Positions 36,867 through 46,929 are shown, numbered from the stretch's first letter. The stretch is 64,000 bases of DNA from Sphingopyxis sp. LK2115 (GCF_014595975.1 NZ_JABWGQ010000051.1:1-64000); one strand, 5' to 3'. The notes: generated from the letters alone by a model not told the origin. Program-made: numbers and translations.

Positions 36867-38362
36867 CGCAGCTCGCGCAGCACCGCCATCAGCCGCGCCT
36901 TTTCCTCGTCGCTGAAGAGCAACCCCAGCTTGCTTCGCCGCCACAAAATATCCTCGGCGGTGCGCGCCCATTCCTGTTCGGTCATCCAGCGAACCTCGGC
37001 GACGCTGAGCCCGTGCGCGATCTCGCCGCCGAGCGCGTTCCAGTCGCCGGCATCGCCAAGCCAGCGCCGCGCCTCGGTGCCATAGGCGCGCGCGATGCGC
37101 TGGGCGGTGGCCGCGGAAAGGAAAGGGTGGGCGAGCCGATATTCGGCCGCGAGCGCCGTGGCGCCCGTTATCGGAAAATCGCCGCCGGGCAGCGCCGCCT
37201 TCGCCGTCCAGTGCTTGCCCGTCAGCGCGGGCACGTGGCGCGCCAGCGCGTCGACCGCCTCTTCGGCAACATGGCGATAGCTGGTGATCTTGCCGCCATA
37301 GATGGTGAGCAGCGGCGCGCCTTCGGCGAGATCGAGGTCAATTCGGTATCCGCGGGTCGCCGCCTCGGGCCGCTCCGACCCCTCCTCGACAAGCGGGCGG
37401 ACACCCGAATAGGTCCACACGACGTCGGCAGGCGTGACGGGCGCGCGGAAATAGAGGCTTGCGCCCTCGCACAGATAGGCGATCTCCGCGTCGCTGGCCT
37501 GCGCCTCGTTCGCCGGCCCGTCGTGATCCACGTCGGTCGTGCCGATCAGCGTGAAGTCCTGTTCATAAGGAATGGCGAAAAAGATGCGCCCGTCGGGAAG
37601 CTGGAAAAAATAGGCATAATCATGGTCGAACAGGCGGCGCACGACGATATGCGACCCGCGCACAAGGCGCATTTGATGGTCGGGCTCGGCATCGGCGCGT
37701 TTCAAGAGGTCGAGCACCGCCGGCCCTGCGGCGTTCACTACGCTGCGCCCCGTAAAGCGATAGTGATGCCCCTGGTCGTCCGCCGCCTCGACCACCCACT
37801 GTCCCTCCTCGCAGCGCAGCATTTCGGCGCGCGTGCGCGTGCGGACCCGCGCCCCGCGGTCGGCGGCGTCGCGTGCGTTGAGCAGCACCAGCCGCGCGTC
37901 GTCGACCCAGCCGTCCGAATATTCAAAGCCATGGACATAATGCGGCTGCAACGGCGCGCCCGCGGCATGGCGCCGAAGGTCGACCGAACGTGTTGCGGGC
38001 AGTTTCCTGCGCCCGCCGATATGGTCATAGAGGAACAGCCCCAATCGCAGCAGCCAGCGCGGGCGCAGCCCGTCGCGATAGGGCAGGACAAAGCGCATCG
38101 GGCGGATGATGTGCGGCGCGATGCGCCACAGCGTCTCGCGTTCCTTCAGCGCCTCGCGCACCAGGCCGAACTCATAATGTTCAAGGTAGCGCAGCCCGCC
38201 GTGGATCAGCTTGGTCGATTTCGACGAGGTGCCTTCGGCCAGATCATTCGCTTCCAGCAGCAGCACGCGCGCCCCGCGCCCCGCGGCATCGCGTGCGACG
38301 CCCGCGCCATTCACCCCGCCGCCGACGACGATGACATCATAGGGTTGGGGCGGTTCGGTCAT
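36863..38362 (-). CDS. glpD: aerobic glycerol-3-phosphate dehydrogenase
   Basis: The 499-residue flavoprotein oxidises glycerol 3-phosphate to dihydroxyacetone phosphate and passes electrons to quinone at the inner membrane. The FAD-binding start YDVIVVGGGVNGAGVARDAAG, the block TSSKSTKLIHGGLRYLEHYE and GTTDVDHDG are diagnostic. A C-terminal DAO_C domain completes the protein. No glpK or glpF lies beside it. It could recycle glycerol released by the lipases encoded at 48.5-52 kb. The gene converges with the MOSC gene. Confidence 0.92.
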   Translation of the reverse strand: MTEPPQPYDVIVVGGGVNGAGVARDAAGRGARVLLLEANDLAEGTSSKSTKLIHGGLRYLEHYEFGLVREALKERETLWRIAPHIIRPMRFVLPYRDGLRPRWLLRLGLFLYDHIGGRRKLPATRSVDLRRHAAGAPLQPHYVHGFEYSDGWVDDARLVLLNARDAADRGARVRTRTRAEMLRCEEGQWVVEAADDQGHHYRFTGRSVVNAAGPAVLDLLKRADAEPDHQMRLVRGSHIVVRRLFDHDYAYFFQLPDGRIFFAIPYEQDFTLIGTTDVDHDGPANEAQASDAEIAYLCEGASLYFRAPVTPADVVWTYSGVRPLVEEGSERPEAATRGYRIDLDLAEGAPLLTIYGGKITSYRHVAEEAVDALARHVPALTGKHWTAKAALPGGDFPITGATALAAEYRLAHPFLSAATAQRIARAYGTEARRWLGDAGDWNALGGEIAHGLSVAEVRWMTEQEWARTAEDILWRRSKLGLLFSDEEKARLMAVLRELR

Positions 38363-38417
38363 GGGACCGGGTCTTAGAATCCTTTGCGACGAAAAGGAAT
38401 CCGTGCCGCGTCAATGA

Positions 38418-38441
38418 TCATCCCCGCAAAGGCCGGGATGA
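38418..38441. repeat. palindromic element, family A, upstream of zwf
   Basis: TCATCCCC (38418-38425) and GGGATGA (38435-38441) form a short imperfect hairpin about 90 bases before zwf, in the glpD-zwf divergent gap. Its sequence matches the GTCATCCCGGC family seen elsewhere in the window. Confidence 0.45.
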
Positions 38442-38523
38442 CGACGATATGCGGCTTACGTATGCGCGTTGCATTCGCGGGGCGCATCCTCCACTTCTCT
38501 CATTGCTATCCAAGGGGACGAAT

Positions 38524-39987
38524 GTGAGCGTCAAAGTCGAAACATTGGTGTTGTTCGGGGCGACGGGCGACCTTGCGCAGCGCATGCTTTTCCCCTCGCT
38601 CTACAATCTTCACATGGACGGCCTGCTTGCCGATACGCTGACGATCGTCGGGTCGGGGCGTTCGGCGATGGACCGCGACGCCTTTCGCGCGCAGGTCCGC
38701 GCCGCCTTGACCGAGCATCTGTCCGCCGACCGCGTCGACGCCGCGACCGTCGACGGCTTCCTCGCGCGCATCGATTATTGCGCGATCGATGCCGGCGCGG
38801 GCGCTGGCTATGGCGACCTCGCGGCCTTGCTCGGCGATCGCATGAATCGACCCATTGGCGTCTATCTTTCAACCCCGCCGTCGATGTTCGGCCCGATCGC
38901 GCAGGGGTTGAAGGCCGCGAATATCGCGTGCGCCGAATGCCGCATCGCGATGGAAAAGCCGATCGGTCACGACCTCGCCTCGTCGCGTGAGGTGAATGCC
39001 CAGGTCGGCGACGCCTTTGCCGAGGACCGGGTGTTCCGCATCGACCATTATCTCGGCAAGGAAACGGTGCAGAACCTGCTCGCGCTGCGCTTTGCCAACA
39101 TGTTGTTCGAACCGCTGTGGAACGCGCAGGCGATCGACCATGTCCAGATCACCGTTGCCGAAACCGTCGGCCTCGAAGGCCGCGTTTCCTATTATGACGG
39201 CGTCGGCGCGCTGAAGGACATGGTCCAGAACCATATGCTGCAACTGCTCGCGATCATCGCGATGGAGCCGCCCGCGAGCGTCAGCGCGACGGCGGTGCGC
39301 GACGAAAAGGTCAAGCTGCTGCTCAGCTTGCGCAAGATGCGCGCCGAGGATGTGAAGGCGCACAGCGTCAAGGGGCAATACAGCAGCGGCGCGGTGAACG
39401 GCGCCGCGGTCGCGGGCTATGCCGACGAGCTGGGCCAGCCGTCGAACACCGAAACCTTCGTCGCCTTGAAGGCCTTTATCGACAATTGGCGGTGGAAGGG
39501 CGTGCCCTTTTACCTGCGCACCGGCAAACGGATGCCGCAGCGCAAGTCCGAAGTGCTGATCCAGTTCAAACCCGTTCCGCACAACATTTTTGCCCGCGTC
39601 GGCGCGGGCAAGCTCGACGCCAATATGATGATCATCAACTTGCAGCCCGAGGAGAATATTCGCGTCAAGGTGATGGCAAAGCAGCCGGGGCTCGACCGCG
39701 ACGGGGTGAAGCTCAAGGAAGTGACGATGGACGTCTCGCTCTCGCACAGCTTTGCCGGCGAACGCCGCCGCATCGCCTACGAGCGGCTGCTGCTCGATTT
39801 CATCGAGGGCGACCAGACGCTGTTCGTGCGCCGCGACGAGGTCGAGGCGCAATGGGAGTGGATCGACGCGATCCGCGATGCCTGGGATCAGGTCGACATG
39901 GCGCCGCAGAGTTACACCGCGGGCAGTTGGGGGCCATCGAGCGCGATCGCGCTGATCGAGCGAGATGGGGCGAGCTGGCATGATTGA
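38524..39987 (+). CDS. zwf: glucose-6-phosphate dehydrogenase
   Basis: The 487-residue enzyme makes 6-phosphogluconolactone and NADPH, the entry to the Entner-Doudoroff route. GATGDLAQRMLFPSLYNL near residue 12 is the cofactor-binding loop, and RIDHYLGKE at 172-180 is the active-site signature with the conserved Lys. The GTG at 38524 follows AAGGGGA; an upstream ATG frame has no conserved content. edd and eda follow, but the usual lactonase gene (pgl) is not between them. Confidence 0.95.
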   Translation: MSVKVETLVLFGATGDLAQRMLFPSLYNLHMDGLLADTLTIVGSGRSAMDRDAFRAQVRAALTEHLSADRVDAATVDGFLARIDYCAIDAGAGAGYGDLAALLGDRMNRPIGVYLSTPPSMFGPIAQGLKAANIACAECRIAMEKPIGHDLASSREVNAQVGDAFAEDRVFRIDHYLGKETVQNLLALRFANMLFEPLWNAQAIDHVQITVAETVGLEGRVSYYDGVGALKDMVQNHMLQLLAIIAMEPPASVSATAVRDEKVKLLLSLRKMRAEDVKAHSVKGQYSSGAVNGAAVAGYADELGQPSNTETFVALKAFIDNWRWKGVPFYLRTGKRMPQRKSEVLIQFKPVPHNIFARVGAGKLDANMMIINLQPEENIRVKVMAKQPGLDRDGVKLKEVTMDVSLSHSFAGERRRIAYERLLLDFIEGDQTLFVRRDEVEAQWEWIDAIRDAWDQVDMAPQSYTAGSWGPSSAIALIERDGASWHD

Positions 39988-40185
39988 TTTTGCCGAACTC
40001 CTTCACCCGTTGAGGGAGAGGGATATGAAGCCTTGTCGCATGGCGACCGGGGCGCAGTTGGTTGAGGGGTTTCACCGCCGCTTTCGCACGCCACGTCCGA
40101 ACCTCTCACCCGGCTTCGACCAGTCGGCAAGCTGGCAACTCTGCGCAACCCTGTCTCCCAAGGGGAGAGGGGACTGGATTTTCTT
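39988..40185. other. 198-base zwf-edd spacer with repeat-like sequence
   Basis: No gene was found here. The spacer starts and ends with CACCCGTTGAGGGAGAGG- and CCCAAGGGGAGAGGGG-like blocks, the same C-run/G-run style as at 50882-51010 and 28618-28637. This suggests an inserted intergenic element where a pgl gene stands in other genomes. Confidence 0.45.
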
Positions 40186-42027
40186 ATGACCGACATCCAC
40201 CCCATTATCGCCGCCGTCACCGACCGCATCATCGCGCGCAGCGCTCCCCGCCGCGCCGCCTATCTCGACCTCATGGAGCGCCAACGCGACGCAGGGACCA
40301 ACCGTGGCAACCTGTCCTGCGGCAACCTCGCGCACGGCTTCGCCGCGGCGGGGGACGACAAGGCGGTCATCCGCGCCGGCGCGGCAATGAACATCGGCAT
40401 CGTTACCGCCTATAACGACATGCTTTCGGCGCATCAGCCCTATGGCCGCTACCCCGAACAGATCAAACTCTTCGCGCGTGAAGTCGGCGTCACCGCGCAG
40501 GTCGCGGGCGGCGTTCCGGCAATGTGCGACGGCGTGACTCAGGGGCAGGCGGGGATGGACCTGTCGCTGTTCAGCCGCGACAATATCGCGCAGGGAACCG
40601 CCATCGCGCTCAGCCATGCGATGTTCGAGGGCGCGCTTTTGCTGGGCATCTGCGACAAGATCGTGCCGGGCCTGCTCATCGGTGCGCTGCGCTTTGGCCA
40701 TCTGCCGCAGATTCTGGTCCCCGCCGGGCCAATGCCGTCGGGCCTCGCGAACAAGGAAAAGCAGCGTGTCCGCCAGCTTTATGCCGAGGGCAAGGCGACG
40801 CGCGATGAGCTGCTCGAAGCCGAGGCGGCGAGCTATCACGGCGCGGGCACGTGCACCTTCTACGGCACCGCGAACTCGAACCAGATGATGATGGAGTTGA
40901 TGGGCCTGCACATCCCCGGCGCCGCCTTTACCAACCCCGGCACCAGGTTGCGGCAGGAACTCACGCGCGCCGCGACGCACCGCATTGCGCAGATCGGGTG
41001 GGACGGCGACGATTACCGCCCGCTGGCCCGCTGTATCGACGAAAAGGCGATCGTCAACGCCGCGATCGGGCTGCTCGCGACGGGAGGGTCGACCAATCAC
41101 GCGATCCATCTGCCAGCGATTGCGCGCGCGGCGGGGATCGTCATCGACTGGCAGGATTTCGACGAGCTGAGCCATGCGGTGCCACTGCTTGCGCGCGTCT
41201 ATCCGAACGGCGCGGGCGACGTGAACCATTTCCACGCGGCGGGCGGGATCGGTTTCGTCGTGCGCGAACTGCTGGGGGCCGGATTGCTGCACGGCGATGT
41301 CCTGACGGTCGGCGGGACGATGGCCGATTATGCCAACGAACCGTTGCTGGTCGATGAAATGCTGAAATGGCAGGCCGCACCTGCGGCAAGCCGGGACGAT
41401 ACGATGCTGCGCCCCGTTTCGGCGCCTTTCTCGCCCGACGGCGGGATGCGGCTGCTGACAGGCAATCTCGGCCGCGCGATCATCAAGACGAGCGCCGTTG
41501 CCGAGGATCGCTGGACGATCGAGGCGCCTGTGCGGATCTTCGACGACCAGAATCAGGTGCTGACCGCGTTCAAGGCGGGCGAACTCGATCGCGACGTCGT
41601 CGTCGTCGTCCGCTTTCAGGGACCGCGCGCCAACGGTATGCCCGAACTGCACAAGCTGACGCCTGCCTTGGGCGTGTTGCAGGACAAGGGGTATCGCGTC
41701 GCCTTGCTGACCGACGGCCGCATGTCGGGCGCCAGCGGCAAGGTGCCCGCGGTGATCCACCTGTCGCCCGAAGCGCTGCCCGGACCCGACGGGGTCAGCG
41801 GTCCGCTCGCCTATCTTCGGGACGGCGATGTCGTGCGGGTCTGCGCGGTGAAGGGCGAAATCGCGGCGCTGGTGGACGAGGCCGAATGGGCCGCGCGCGC
41901 TCCCGCCGCCGCCCCGCCGCCCGCGCTTGGCGTCGGCCGCGAATTGTTCGCGCTTTTTCGCCACCATGCCGACGAGGCGGAGAAGGGCGGATCGGCGGTC
42001 CTGGCGGCGATGGAGCAAGTCGTTTAG
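40186..42027 (+). CDS. edd: 6-phosphogluconate dehydratase
   Basis: The 613-residue Fe-S enzyme dehydrates 6-phosphogluconate to KDPG. It belongs to the IlvD/Edd family: [39 protein letters not shown] (the three cluster cysteines) and [16 protein letters not shown]. Length is normal. The ATG at 40186 gives the expected N-terminus. With zwf before and eda after it, the Entner-Doudoroff route is complete except for the lactonase. Confidence 0.95.
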   Translation: MTDIHPIIAAVTDRIIARSAPRRAAYLDLMERQRDAGTNRGNLSCGNLAHGFAAAGDDKAVIRAGAAMNIGIVTAYNDMLSAHQPYGRYPEQIKLFAREVGVTAQVAGGVPAMCDGVTQGQAGMDLSLFSRDNIAQGTAIALSHAMFEGALLLGICDKIVPGLLIGALRFGHLPQILVPAGPMPSGLANKEKQRVRQLYAEGKATRDELLEAEAASYHGAGTCTFYGTANSNQMMMELMGLHIPGAAFTNPGTRLRQELTRAATHRIAQIGWDGDDYRPLARCIDEKAIVNAAIGLLATGGSTNHAIHLPAIARAAGIVIDWQDFDELSHAVPLLARVYPNGAGDVNHFHAAGGIGFVVRELLGAGLLHGDVLTVGGTMADYANEPLLVDEMLKWQAAPAASRDDTMLRPVSAPFSPDGGMRLLTGNLGRAIIKTSAVAEDRWTIEAPVRIFDDQNQVLTAFKAGELDRDVVVVVRFQGPRANGMPELHKLTPALGVLQDKGYRVALLTDGRMSGASGKVPAVIHLSPEALPGPDGVSGPLAYLRDGDVVRVCAVKGEIAALVDEAEWAARAPAAAPPPALGVGRELFALFRHHADEAEKGGSAVLAAMEQVV

Positions 42028-42033
42028 CGTGCC

Positions 42034-42116
42034 CGTCATCCGGGCGAGGGCCGGAATTTCGACAGCGCGCCATGACGATAGGGTCAGATCCCGGCTGTCG
42101 CCGGGACGAGCATGAA
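42034..42116. repeat. family A palindromic element between edd and eda
   Basis: The edd-eda gap is almost filled by an element starting GTCATCCGGGCGAGGGCCGGAA and ending ATCCCGGCTGTCGCCGGGACGA, two hairpin-forming halves that resemble the family A palindromes. eda still has its own ribosome site after it. Confidence 0.45.
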
Positions 42117-42127
42117 AGTGAGATGGA

Positions 42128-42748
42128 ATGTCCGACAGCGGTATCGAGCAGATCATGGCCCTCGCGCCGGTAATCCCGGTGATTGTCATCGACCGCGTCG
42201 AGGACGCCGTGCCGATGGCCGAAGCGCTCGTCGCGGGCGGGCTCAAGGTGCTCGAAGTGACGATGCGCACCCCCGCCGCGCTCGACGCGATCCGCGCGAT
42301 GAAGGCGGTGCCCGGCGCCGTCGTCGGCGCGGGGACGGTGCTTGATCCCCGGATGCTCAGGGATGCGCTGGACGCCGGTGCCCAATTCATCGTTTCGCCC
42401 GGCCTCACCGACAGCCTCGGCGACGCCGCGGTGGCGAGCGGCATCCCCTTCCTGCCCGGCGTTGCCAATGCGTCGAACATCATGATGGGGCTCGACATGG
42501 GGCTGGACAGCTTCAAATTCTTCCCTGCGGCGACAAGCGGCGGCATCCCGGCACTCAAAGCGCTCGCGGGCCCATTCGGCGGCGTCAATTTCTGCCCTAC
42601 CGGCGGGATCAGCGCCGCGACCGCGCCCGAATGGCTTGCACTCGAACCCGTGCGCTGCGTCGGCGGCAGCTGGGTCGTGCCCGCCGGGCCGCTCGATCCG
42701 GTGCGGATCGAGGCGCTGGCGCGCGAGGCCGCGGCGCTTCGCCGTTAG
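42128..42748 (+). CDS. eda: 2-keto-3-deoxy-6-phosphogluconate aldolase
   Basis: The 206-residue class I aldolase cleaves KDPG to pyruvate and glyceraldehyde 3-phosphate. Landmarks are APVIPVIVIDRVEDA, LKVLEVTMRT with the general base Glu43, GAGTVLDP and DSFKFFPA, where Lys130 forms the Schiff base. It is the short type and full length. It ends the zwf-edd-eda block. Confidence 0.94.
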   Translation: MSDSGIEQIMALAPVIPVIVIDRVEDAVPMAEALVAGGLKVLEVTMRTPAALDAIRAMKAVPGAVVGAGTVLDPRMLRDALDAGAQFIVSPGLTDSLGDAAVASGIPFLPGVANASNIMMGLDMGLDSFKFFPAATSGGIPALKALAGPFGGVNFCPTGGISAATAPEWLALEPVRCVGGSWVVPAGPLDPVRIEALAREAAALRR

Positions 42749-42882
42749 GGCCGAATGTTCGCCCATTTGCCCCTCACCCATAATGCGGCAAGGTCCGCTC
42801 TTTCGCGCCATTGATTAACCCCATCTTACCTGCCATCGTGCAGCGTTGAAGCGGTAACAAAACCGCCTGTGGGGAGATGTGC

Positions 42883-44436
42883 GTGCCAAGACCGCAGCCG
42901 CATCTGGACGAAGTGCTCGCATCCGAGCCTGGATCGCATATCGCTGCGCTTTTCGATTTCGACGGCACGATCATCGCCGGCTATTCGGCGACGGCGATGC
43001 TGCGCGAAAAGTTCCAGCGCCGCGAAATGTCGGTCGAGGAGATTGCCGAAACCGCGCAGGTGATCGCGCAGCACAGCCTGGGGCAGATCGGCTTTTCGGG
43101 GCTGATGACCGCCGCCGCCAAGTTCATGAAGGGCGTCGACGAGCAAAGCTTTATCGACTTTGGCGAAGAGCTTTACCGCAAACATATCGCGCGCAAGATT
43201 TACCCCGAAACGCGCGCGATCATCGAAGCGCATCAAGCCAAGGGCCATCGCGTCGCGATCATCTCGTCGGCGACGATTTACCAGATCGAATCGACCGCGC
43301 GCGACCTTGGCATCACCGACATCAAATGTTCGGCCTATGAGATCGAGGATGGCGTCTTCACCGGCGAGATCGTACGGCCGCTGTGCTTCGGCGAAGGCAA
43401 GGTGCTCGCGGCCGAGGAGCTTGCCGCCGAATATGGCCTCGACCTCGACCAGAGCTTTTTCTATTCGGACAGCGACGACGACATCGCGCTTCTGGAGCGT
43501 GTCGGCAAGCCGCGCCCGCTCAACCCGAACATGAAACTGAAAGCCATCGCCGACGAACGGAACTGGCCGGTGCAGCGCTTCGCCAGCCGCGGCACGCCGT
43601 CGTGGATCGACTATACGCGCACCATCTATGCCACCGGTTCGCTGGTTGGCGCCTTCGCCGCGGGACTGCCGATCTGGGCGCTGACCCGTTCGCAGCGCGA
43701 GGCGGTCAATTTTTCGATGGGGCTGTTCGGCGATTTCGCGACCGCGATCACCGGCGTCGAGCTGGACGTCGAGGGCGAGCGCCACCTCTGGTCGTCGCGC
43801 CCTTGCGTCTTCATCTTCAACCATCAGAGCAAGGCCGATGTGATGATCCTCGCCAAGCTCATCCGCCGCGACATGGGCGGCGTGGGGAAGAAGGAGATCA
43901 GGGACATCCCCATCCTCGGCAAGCTGATGGAATGGGGCGGCACCGTTTTCGTCGACCGCGCCGACGGCAAGAGCGCGATCAAGGCGATGGAGCCGCTGAT
44001 CGACGCGATCCGCGAAGATGGCAAGTCGATCTGCATCGCCCCCGAAGGCACGCGCAGCCTGACGCCGAAACTCGAACCCTTCAAAAAGGGTGCGTTCCAC
44101 CTGGCGATGCAGGCGGGTGTTCCGATCGTCCCCATCGTGATCCACAACGCCGCCGACGTCGCGCCGAAGAACGAGTTTGTGATGCGCCCCGCGACGGTGC
44201 GCGTCACCGTGCTGCCGCCGGTCGACACGTCGGGGTGGAGCGCGAAAACGGTCAACGCGCACGTCCGCGATGTGCGGAACATGTTTCTGCGCACGCTGGG
44301 GCAGGCGGAGGAAAGCGTCGCGGAATCGGTGGCGGGGCCGGCGGCCGGGGCAAAGGGGGAAAAGGTCGCAAGGAAGACCGCCACCAAAAGGACCGCGCCG
44401 AAAAAGAAGGCAACCGGCAAGGGCGCCAGGGCATGA
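42883..44436 (+). CDS. HAD phosphatase-PlsC acyltransferase fusion
   Basis: This 517-residue protein joins a HAD-IB phosphatase (ALFDFDGTI with Asp25 and 27, SSATIYQI, then YSDSDDDI) to a 1-acylglycerol-3-phosphate acyltransferase (NHQSKAD at 313-319, the HxxxxD site, and PEGTRS at 387-392). The fusion could make phosphatidate and also dephosphorylate a lipid or serine phosphate; the HAD substrate is unproven. The C-terminus is a Lys/Ala tail. GTG 42883 is preferred because GGGGAG lies six bases before it; ATG 42877 is too close. It starts the lipid gene cluster and resembles mycobacterial Rv2483c. Confidence 0.85.
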   Translation: MPRPQPHLDEVLASEPGSHIAALFDFDGTIIAGYSATAMLREKFQRREMSVEEIAETAQVIAQHSLGQIGFSGLMTAAAKFMKGVDEQSFIDFGEELYRKHIARKIYPETRAIIEAHQAKGHRVAIISSATIYQIESTARDLGITDIKCSAYEIEDGVFTGEIVRPLCFGEGKVLAAEELAAEYGLDLDQSFFYSDSDDDIALLERVGKPRPLNPNMKLKAIADERNWPVQRFASRGTPSWIDYTRTIYATGSLVGAFAAGLPIWALTRSQREAVNFSMGLFGDFATAITGVELDVEGERHLWSSRPCVFIFNHQSKADVMILAKLIRRDMGGVGKKEIRDIPILGKLMEWGGTVFVDRADGKSAIKAMEPLIDAIREDGKSICIAPEGTRSLTPKLEPFKKGAFHLAMQAGVPIVPIVIHNAADVAPKNEFVMRPATVRVTVLPPVDTSGWSAKTVNAHVRDVRNMFLRTLGQAEESVAESVAGPAAGAKGEKVARKTATKRTAPKKKATGKGARA

Positions 44437-44450
44437 CCGCACATCGCTTT

Positions 44451-44534
44451 CCCGTTCGCGTCGAGCAAAGTCGGGATGCCCATCGGCCGGGCGCGTGCCG
44501 TCGGGGTGTCTCGACTTTGCTCGACGCGAGCGGG
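44451..44534. repeat. long perfect palindrome between two acyltransferase genes (family B)
   Basis: The 122-base gap contains arms of 23 bases (44451-44473 and 44512-44534) with a single G:T mismatch; 17 bases (44457-44473 against 44512-44528) are perfect. The loop is 38 bases. It shares the GTCGAGC(G/A)AAGTCG core with the element at 8463-8545. In RNA it would form a very stable hairpin between the HAD-PlsC and PlsB-like genes. Confidence 0.7.
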
Positions 44535-44558
44535 GATGAGGTGGGGGCTCGCTAGAAG

Positions 44559-46895
44559 GTGCCCGACGGTTCGCACCGCACCCCGATCGTGACGGACGCG
44601 GCGGCCGACCGGCTCTACATCATCGACGCGCGCAATGGGGTCGAACGCCGTATCCTGCTCGACTGGATCCATTCGACGAGCGGTGACGACGAGCCCGCCT
44701 GGGCCAGCCTCGACATCGAGGACGGCGACCATGCCTTGCCTGTCGAGGCGTTGCAGGCGCGGCTCGGCGCCACGCCGTCGCGGCTTGTCGTGCCGCTGCG
44801 CGTCGCCTGGCGTATCCCCGGCTTTGAGAAGGACCGCGCGCTCAAGTTTCGCCACCTGATATTCGGCGACCCGCGCCATCCGGGATCTTTGCGCGCGCGG
44901 TTGATCCTGCTGCGCGACCGGCGGCGCGCGCAGATTCTGGTCGGGCAGGCGGCGACGCTCGATGCGTTGCGCATCCGTTTCTGCGCCCAGACCGGCGGCG
45001 GCGACGGCGAGCGCGCCGACAGCCCCGAGTTCGCGCGCTTCGTCGCGCGACAGGCGGCGCTGGCGCTCGACGTCGCCGAGCGCGGCGTTCGCGGAACGCG
45101 CTACAAGGTGCCGCGCTTCGTCGCTGACAGTCTGCGCACCAACCCCAAGTTCCGCGCCGCGCTCGCCGGGCTCGCCGAAACCACCGGCCGTCCGGTTGCC
45201 GATCTCTACCGCGAGGCGCGCCCGCTGATGAAGGAGTTGATCGCACGGCCCAGCGCGCTTTTCCTCGACCTGCGCGCCCGGCTCGACCGCATGATGTTCG
45301 GTGGCTACGCGCCCGAAATGGAGATTGACGCGGCGGAACTCGCGCGACTCCGCAACATGCTGCGCGAACATCCGACCTGCATCCTTTTCACCCACAAGAC
45401 CTATATCGACGGCGCGACGCCCAGCCGCCTCGCCTATGAAAACGACCTGCCGATGCTGCACAGCTTTGGCGGCGCCAATCTCGACTTCGCGATCATGGGC
45501 GAATTTTTTCGCCGTTCGGGGATGATCTTCATCCGCCGCAGTTTCCAGGACCAGCCGGTCTACAAGCTCGTGCTGCGCCACTATATCGCCTGGTTGCTCG
45601 CCAAGCGTTTCCCGCTGAGCTGGGCGTTCGAGGGGACGCGCTCGCGCCTCGGCAAGCTGATGCCGCCCAAATATGGCCTGATGAAATATGTCCTCGACGC
45701 GGCGCACGCGACGGGGACGCGCGGCGTCCATTTCGTCCCCTTCGTCACCAGTTTCGACCTGATCCGCGATGTCGAGGAATATGCCGCCGAACAGACGGGC
45801 CGAAACAAGAAGCCCGAAAGCCTGTCGTGGTTCATCGGTTACATGAAAAGCCTGAAGGAACCGTCGGGGCGCATCCGGCTCGACATCGGCGATCCCGTCG
45901 TGATCGACGCCGCGCCCGGCCCCGATGACAAGCGCGCGCTTGAAAAAATCGCCTTTGCGGTCGCGGTCGAGGCGAACCGCGTCACGCCGCTCACCGTCAC
46001 GTCGGTGATGTGCCTGATCCTGCTCGGCATGGCGCCGCGCGGCGCGACCTCTGCCGAACTGCTCGGCGCGATCGGCGCGGTGACCGCCTGGGCGCGGGCG
46101 CGGGGAATCCGGCTGAGCAAGGAGCTGGAAAGCGGCGACGCCGGGCTGTCGGCGACCGTCGACACGCTCGTCGCCAGCGGGCTGCTCGCGCGCTATGAAG
46201 CGGGAAGCGAGACCATCTATTCGATCGACCCCGTCAAGCATCCGATGGCGAGCTATTACCGCAACATCATTGCGCATCATTTCCTCGATCGCGCGATGAT
46301 CGAGCTTGCGCTGTTCGCGCTGCGCGACACCGACAGCGGCGATGCGACCGCCGCCTTCTGGGGCAGGATCGACCGTTTACGCGACCTGTTCAAGTTCGAG
46401 TTTTTCTATCCGCCGCGCGAGCAGCATCGCGCGGCGATCGAAGCCGAGCTTGCCCGCATCGACCCCGTGTGGGACCGCCGCCTCGCCAGCGGTGACCGCG
46501 GCATTGCGCAGCTCATCCGTCGCTGCCAGCCTGTCGTCGGCCACGCGATCCTGCTGCCCTTTGCAGAGGCCTATTCGGTGGTCGCCGACCTGCTCGCCCG
46601 CGCAAGACCTGGCGAACCGGTCGATGAAAAGGCGTTGCTCGACGCCGCGCTGACCGAGGGCAAGCAGGCCTATCTGCTGCGCCGGATCAGCAGCGAGGCG
46701 GCGATCGGAAAATTGCTGTTCGCCAACGGCTTGTCGCTGACGCGCCATATGGGACTCGCCGAAACGGCAACGCCCGATATTCTGGCCCGGCGCCGCGCGC
46801 TGCTGGCGGAACTGCGCGGGCTGGCGAATGTGATGGAAACGATGCGGCTGTCGACGGTGGCGCTCGCGGACCGGCTGGCGGGGGTTGGAGAGTGA
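44559..46895 (+). CDS. PlsB-like glycerol-3-phosphate acyltransferase
   Basis: The 778-residue protein is a long-form glycerol-3-phosphate acyltransferase of the PlsB2 type. The acyltransferase core has THKTYIDG at 278-285 (His279 and Asp284, the HxxxxD pair) and FEGTRSRLGK at 357-366. N- and C-terminal alpha-helical flanks of about 270 and 400 residues complete it. It would acylate sn-1 of glycerol 3-phosphate at the inner membrane. The start is a GTG at 44559 preceded by AGAAG. The order HAD-PlsC, PlsB-like, WS/DGAT recalls mycobacterial Rv2483c, Rv2482c, Rv2484c. Confidence 0.83.
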   Translation: MPDGSHRTPIVTDAAADRLYIIDARNGVERRILLDWIHSTSGDDEPAWASLDIEDGDHALPVEALQARLGATPSRLVVPLRVAWRIPGFEKDRALKFRHLIFGDPRHPGSLRARLILLRDRRRAQILVGQAATLDALRIRFCAQTGGGDGERADSPEFARFVARQAALALDVAERGVRGTRYKVPRFVADSLRTNPKFRAALAGLAETTGRPVADLYREARPLMKELIARPSALFLDLRARLDRMMFGGYAPEMEIDAAELARLRNMLREHPTCILFTHKTYIDGATPSRLAYENDLPMLHSFGGANLDFAIMGEFFRRSGMIFIRRSFQDQPVYKLVLRHYIAWLLAKRFPLSWAFEGTRSRLGKLMPPKYGLMKYVLDAAHATGTRGVHFVPFVTSFDLIRDVEEYAAEQTGRNKKPESLSWFIGYMKSLKEPSGRIRLDIGDPVVIDAAPGPDDKRALEKIAFAVAVEANRVTPLTVTSVMCLILLGMAPRGATSAELLGAIGAVTAWARARGIRLSKELESGDAGLSATVDTLVASGLLARYEAGSETIYSIDPVKHPMASYYRNIIAHHFLDRAMIELALFALRDTDSGDATAAFWGRIDRLRDLFKFEFFYPPREQHRAAIEAELARIDPVWDRRLASGDRGIAQLIRRCQPVVGHAILLPFAEAYSVVADLLARARPGEPVDEKALLDAALTEGKQAYLLRRISSEAAIGKLLFANGLSLTRHMGLAETATPDILARRRALLAELRGLANVMETMRLSTVALADRLAGVGE

Positions 46896-46903
46896 GGCCG
46901 CTC

Positions 46904-46929
46904 GTCATTCCGGCCTTCGCCGGGATAAC
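46904..46929. repeat. palindromic element, family A, before the WS/DGAT gene
   Basis: GTCATTCCGGC (46904-46914), CTTC loop and GCCGGGATAAC (46919-46929) form an imperfect hairpin (two mismatches) in the gap between the PlsB-like and WS/DGAT genes. The downstream ribosome site TGGAGGAATA is intact. Confidence 0.5.

Noticed and set aside
40072-42588. An 838-codon minus-strand frame opposite edd and eda
   Set aside because: Both sense genes are unambiguous enzymes with intact motifs; the antisense product shows no family signature.
43824-46280. An 818-codon minus-strand frame opposite the acyltransferase genes
   Set aside because: Same explanation: shadow of GC-rich codons, no ribosome site and no recognisable domain.
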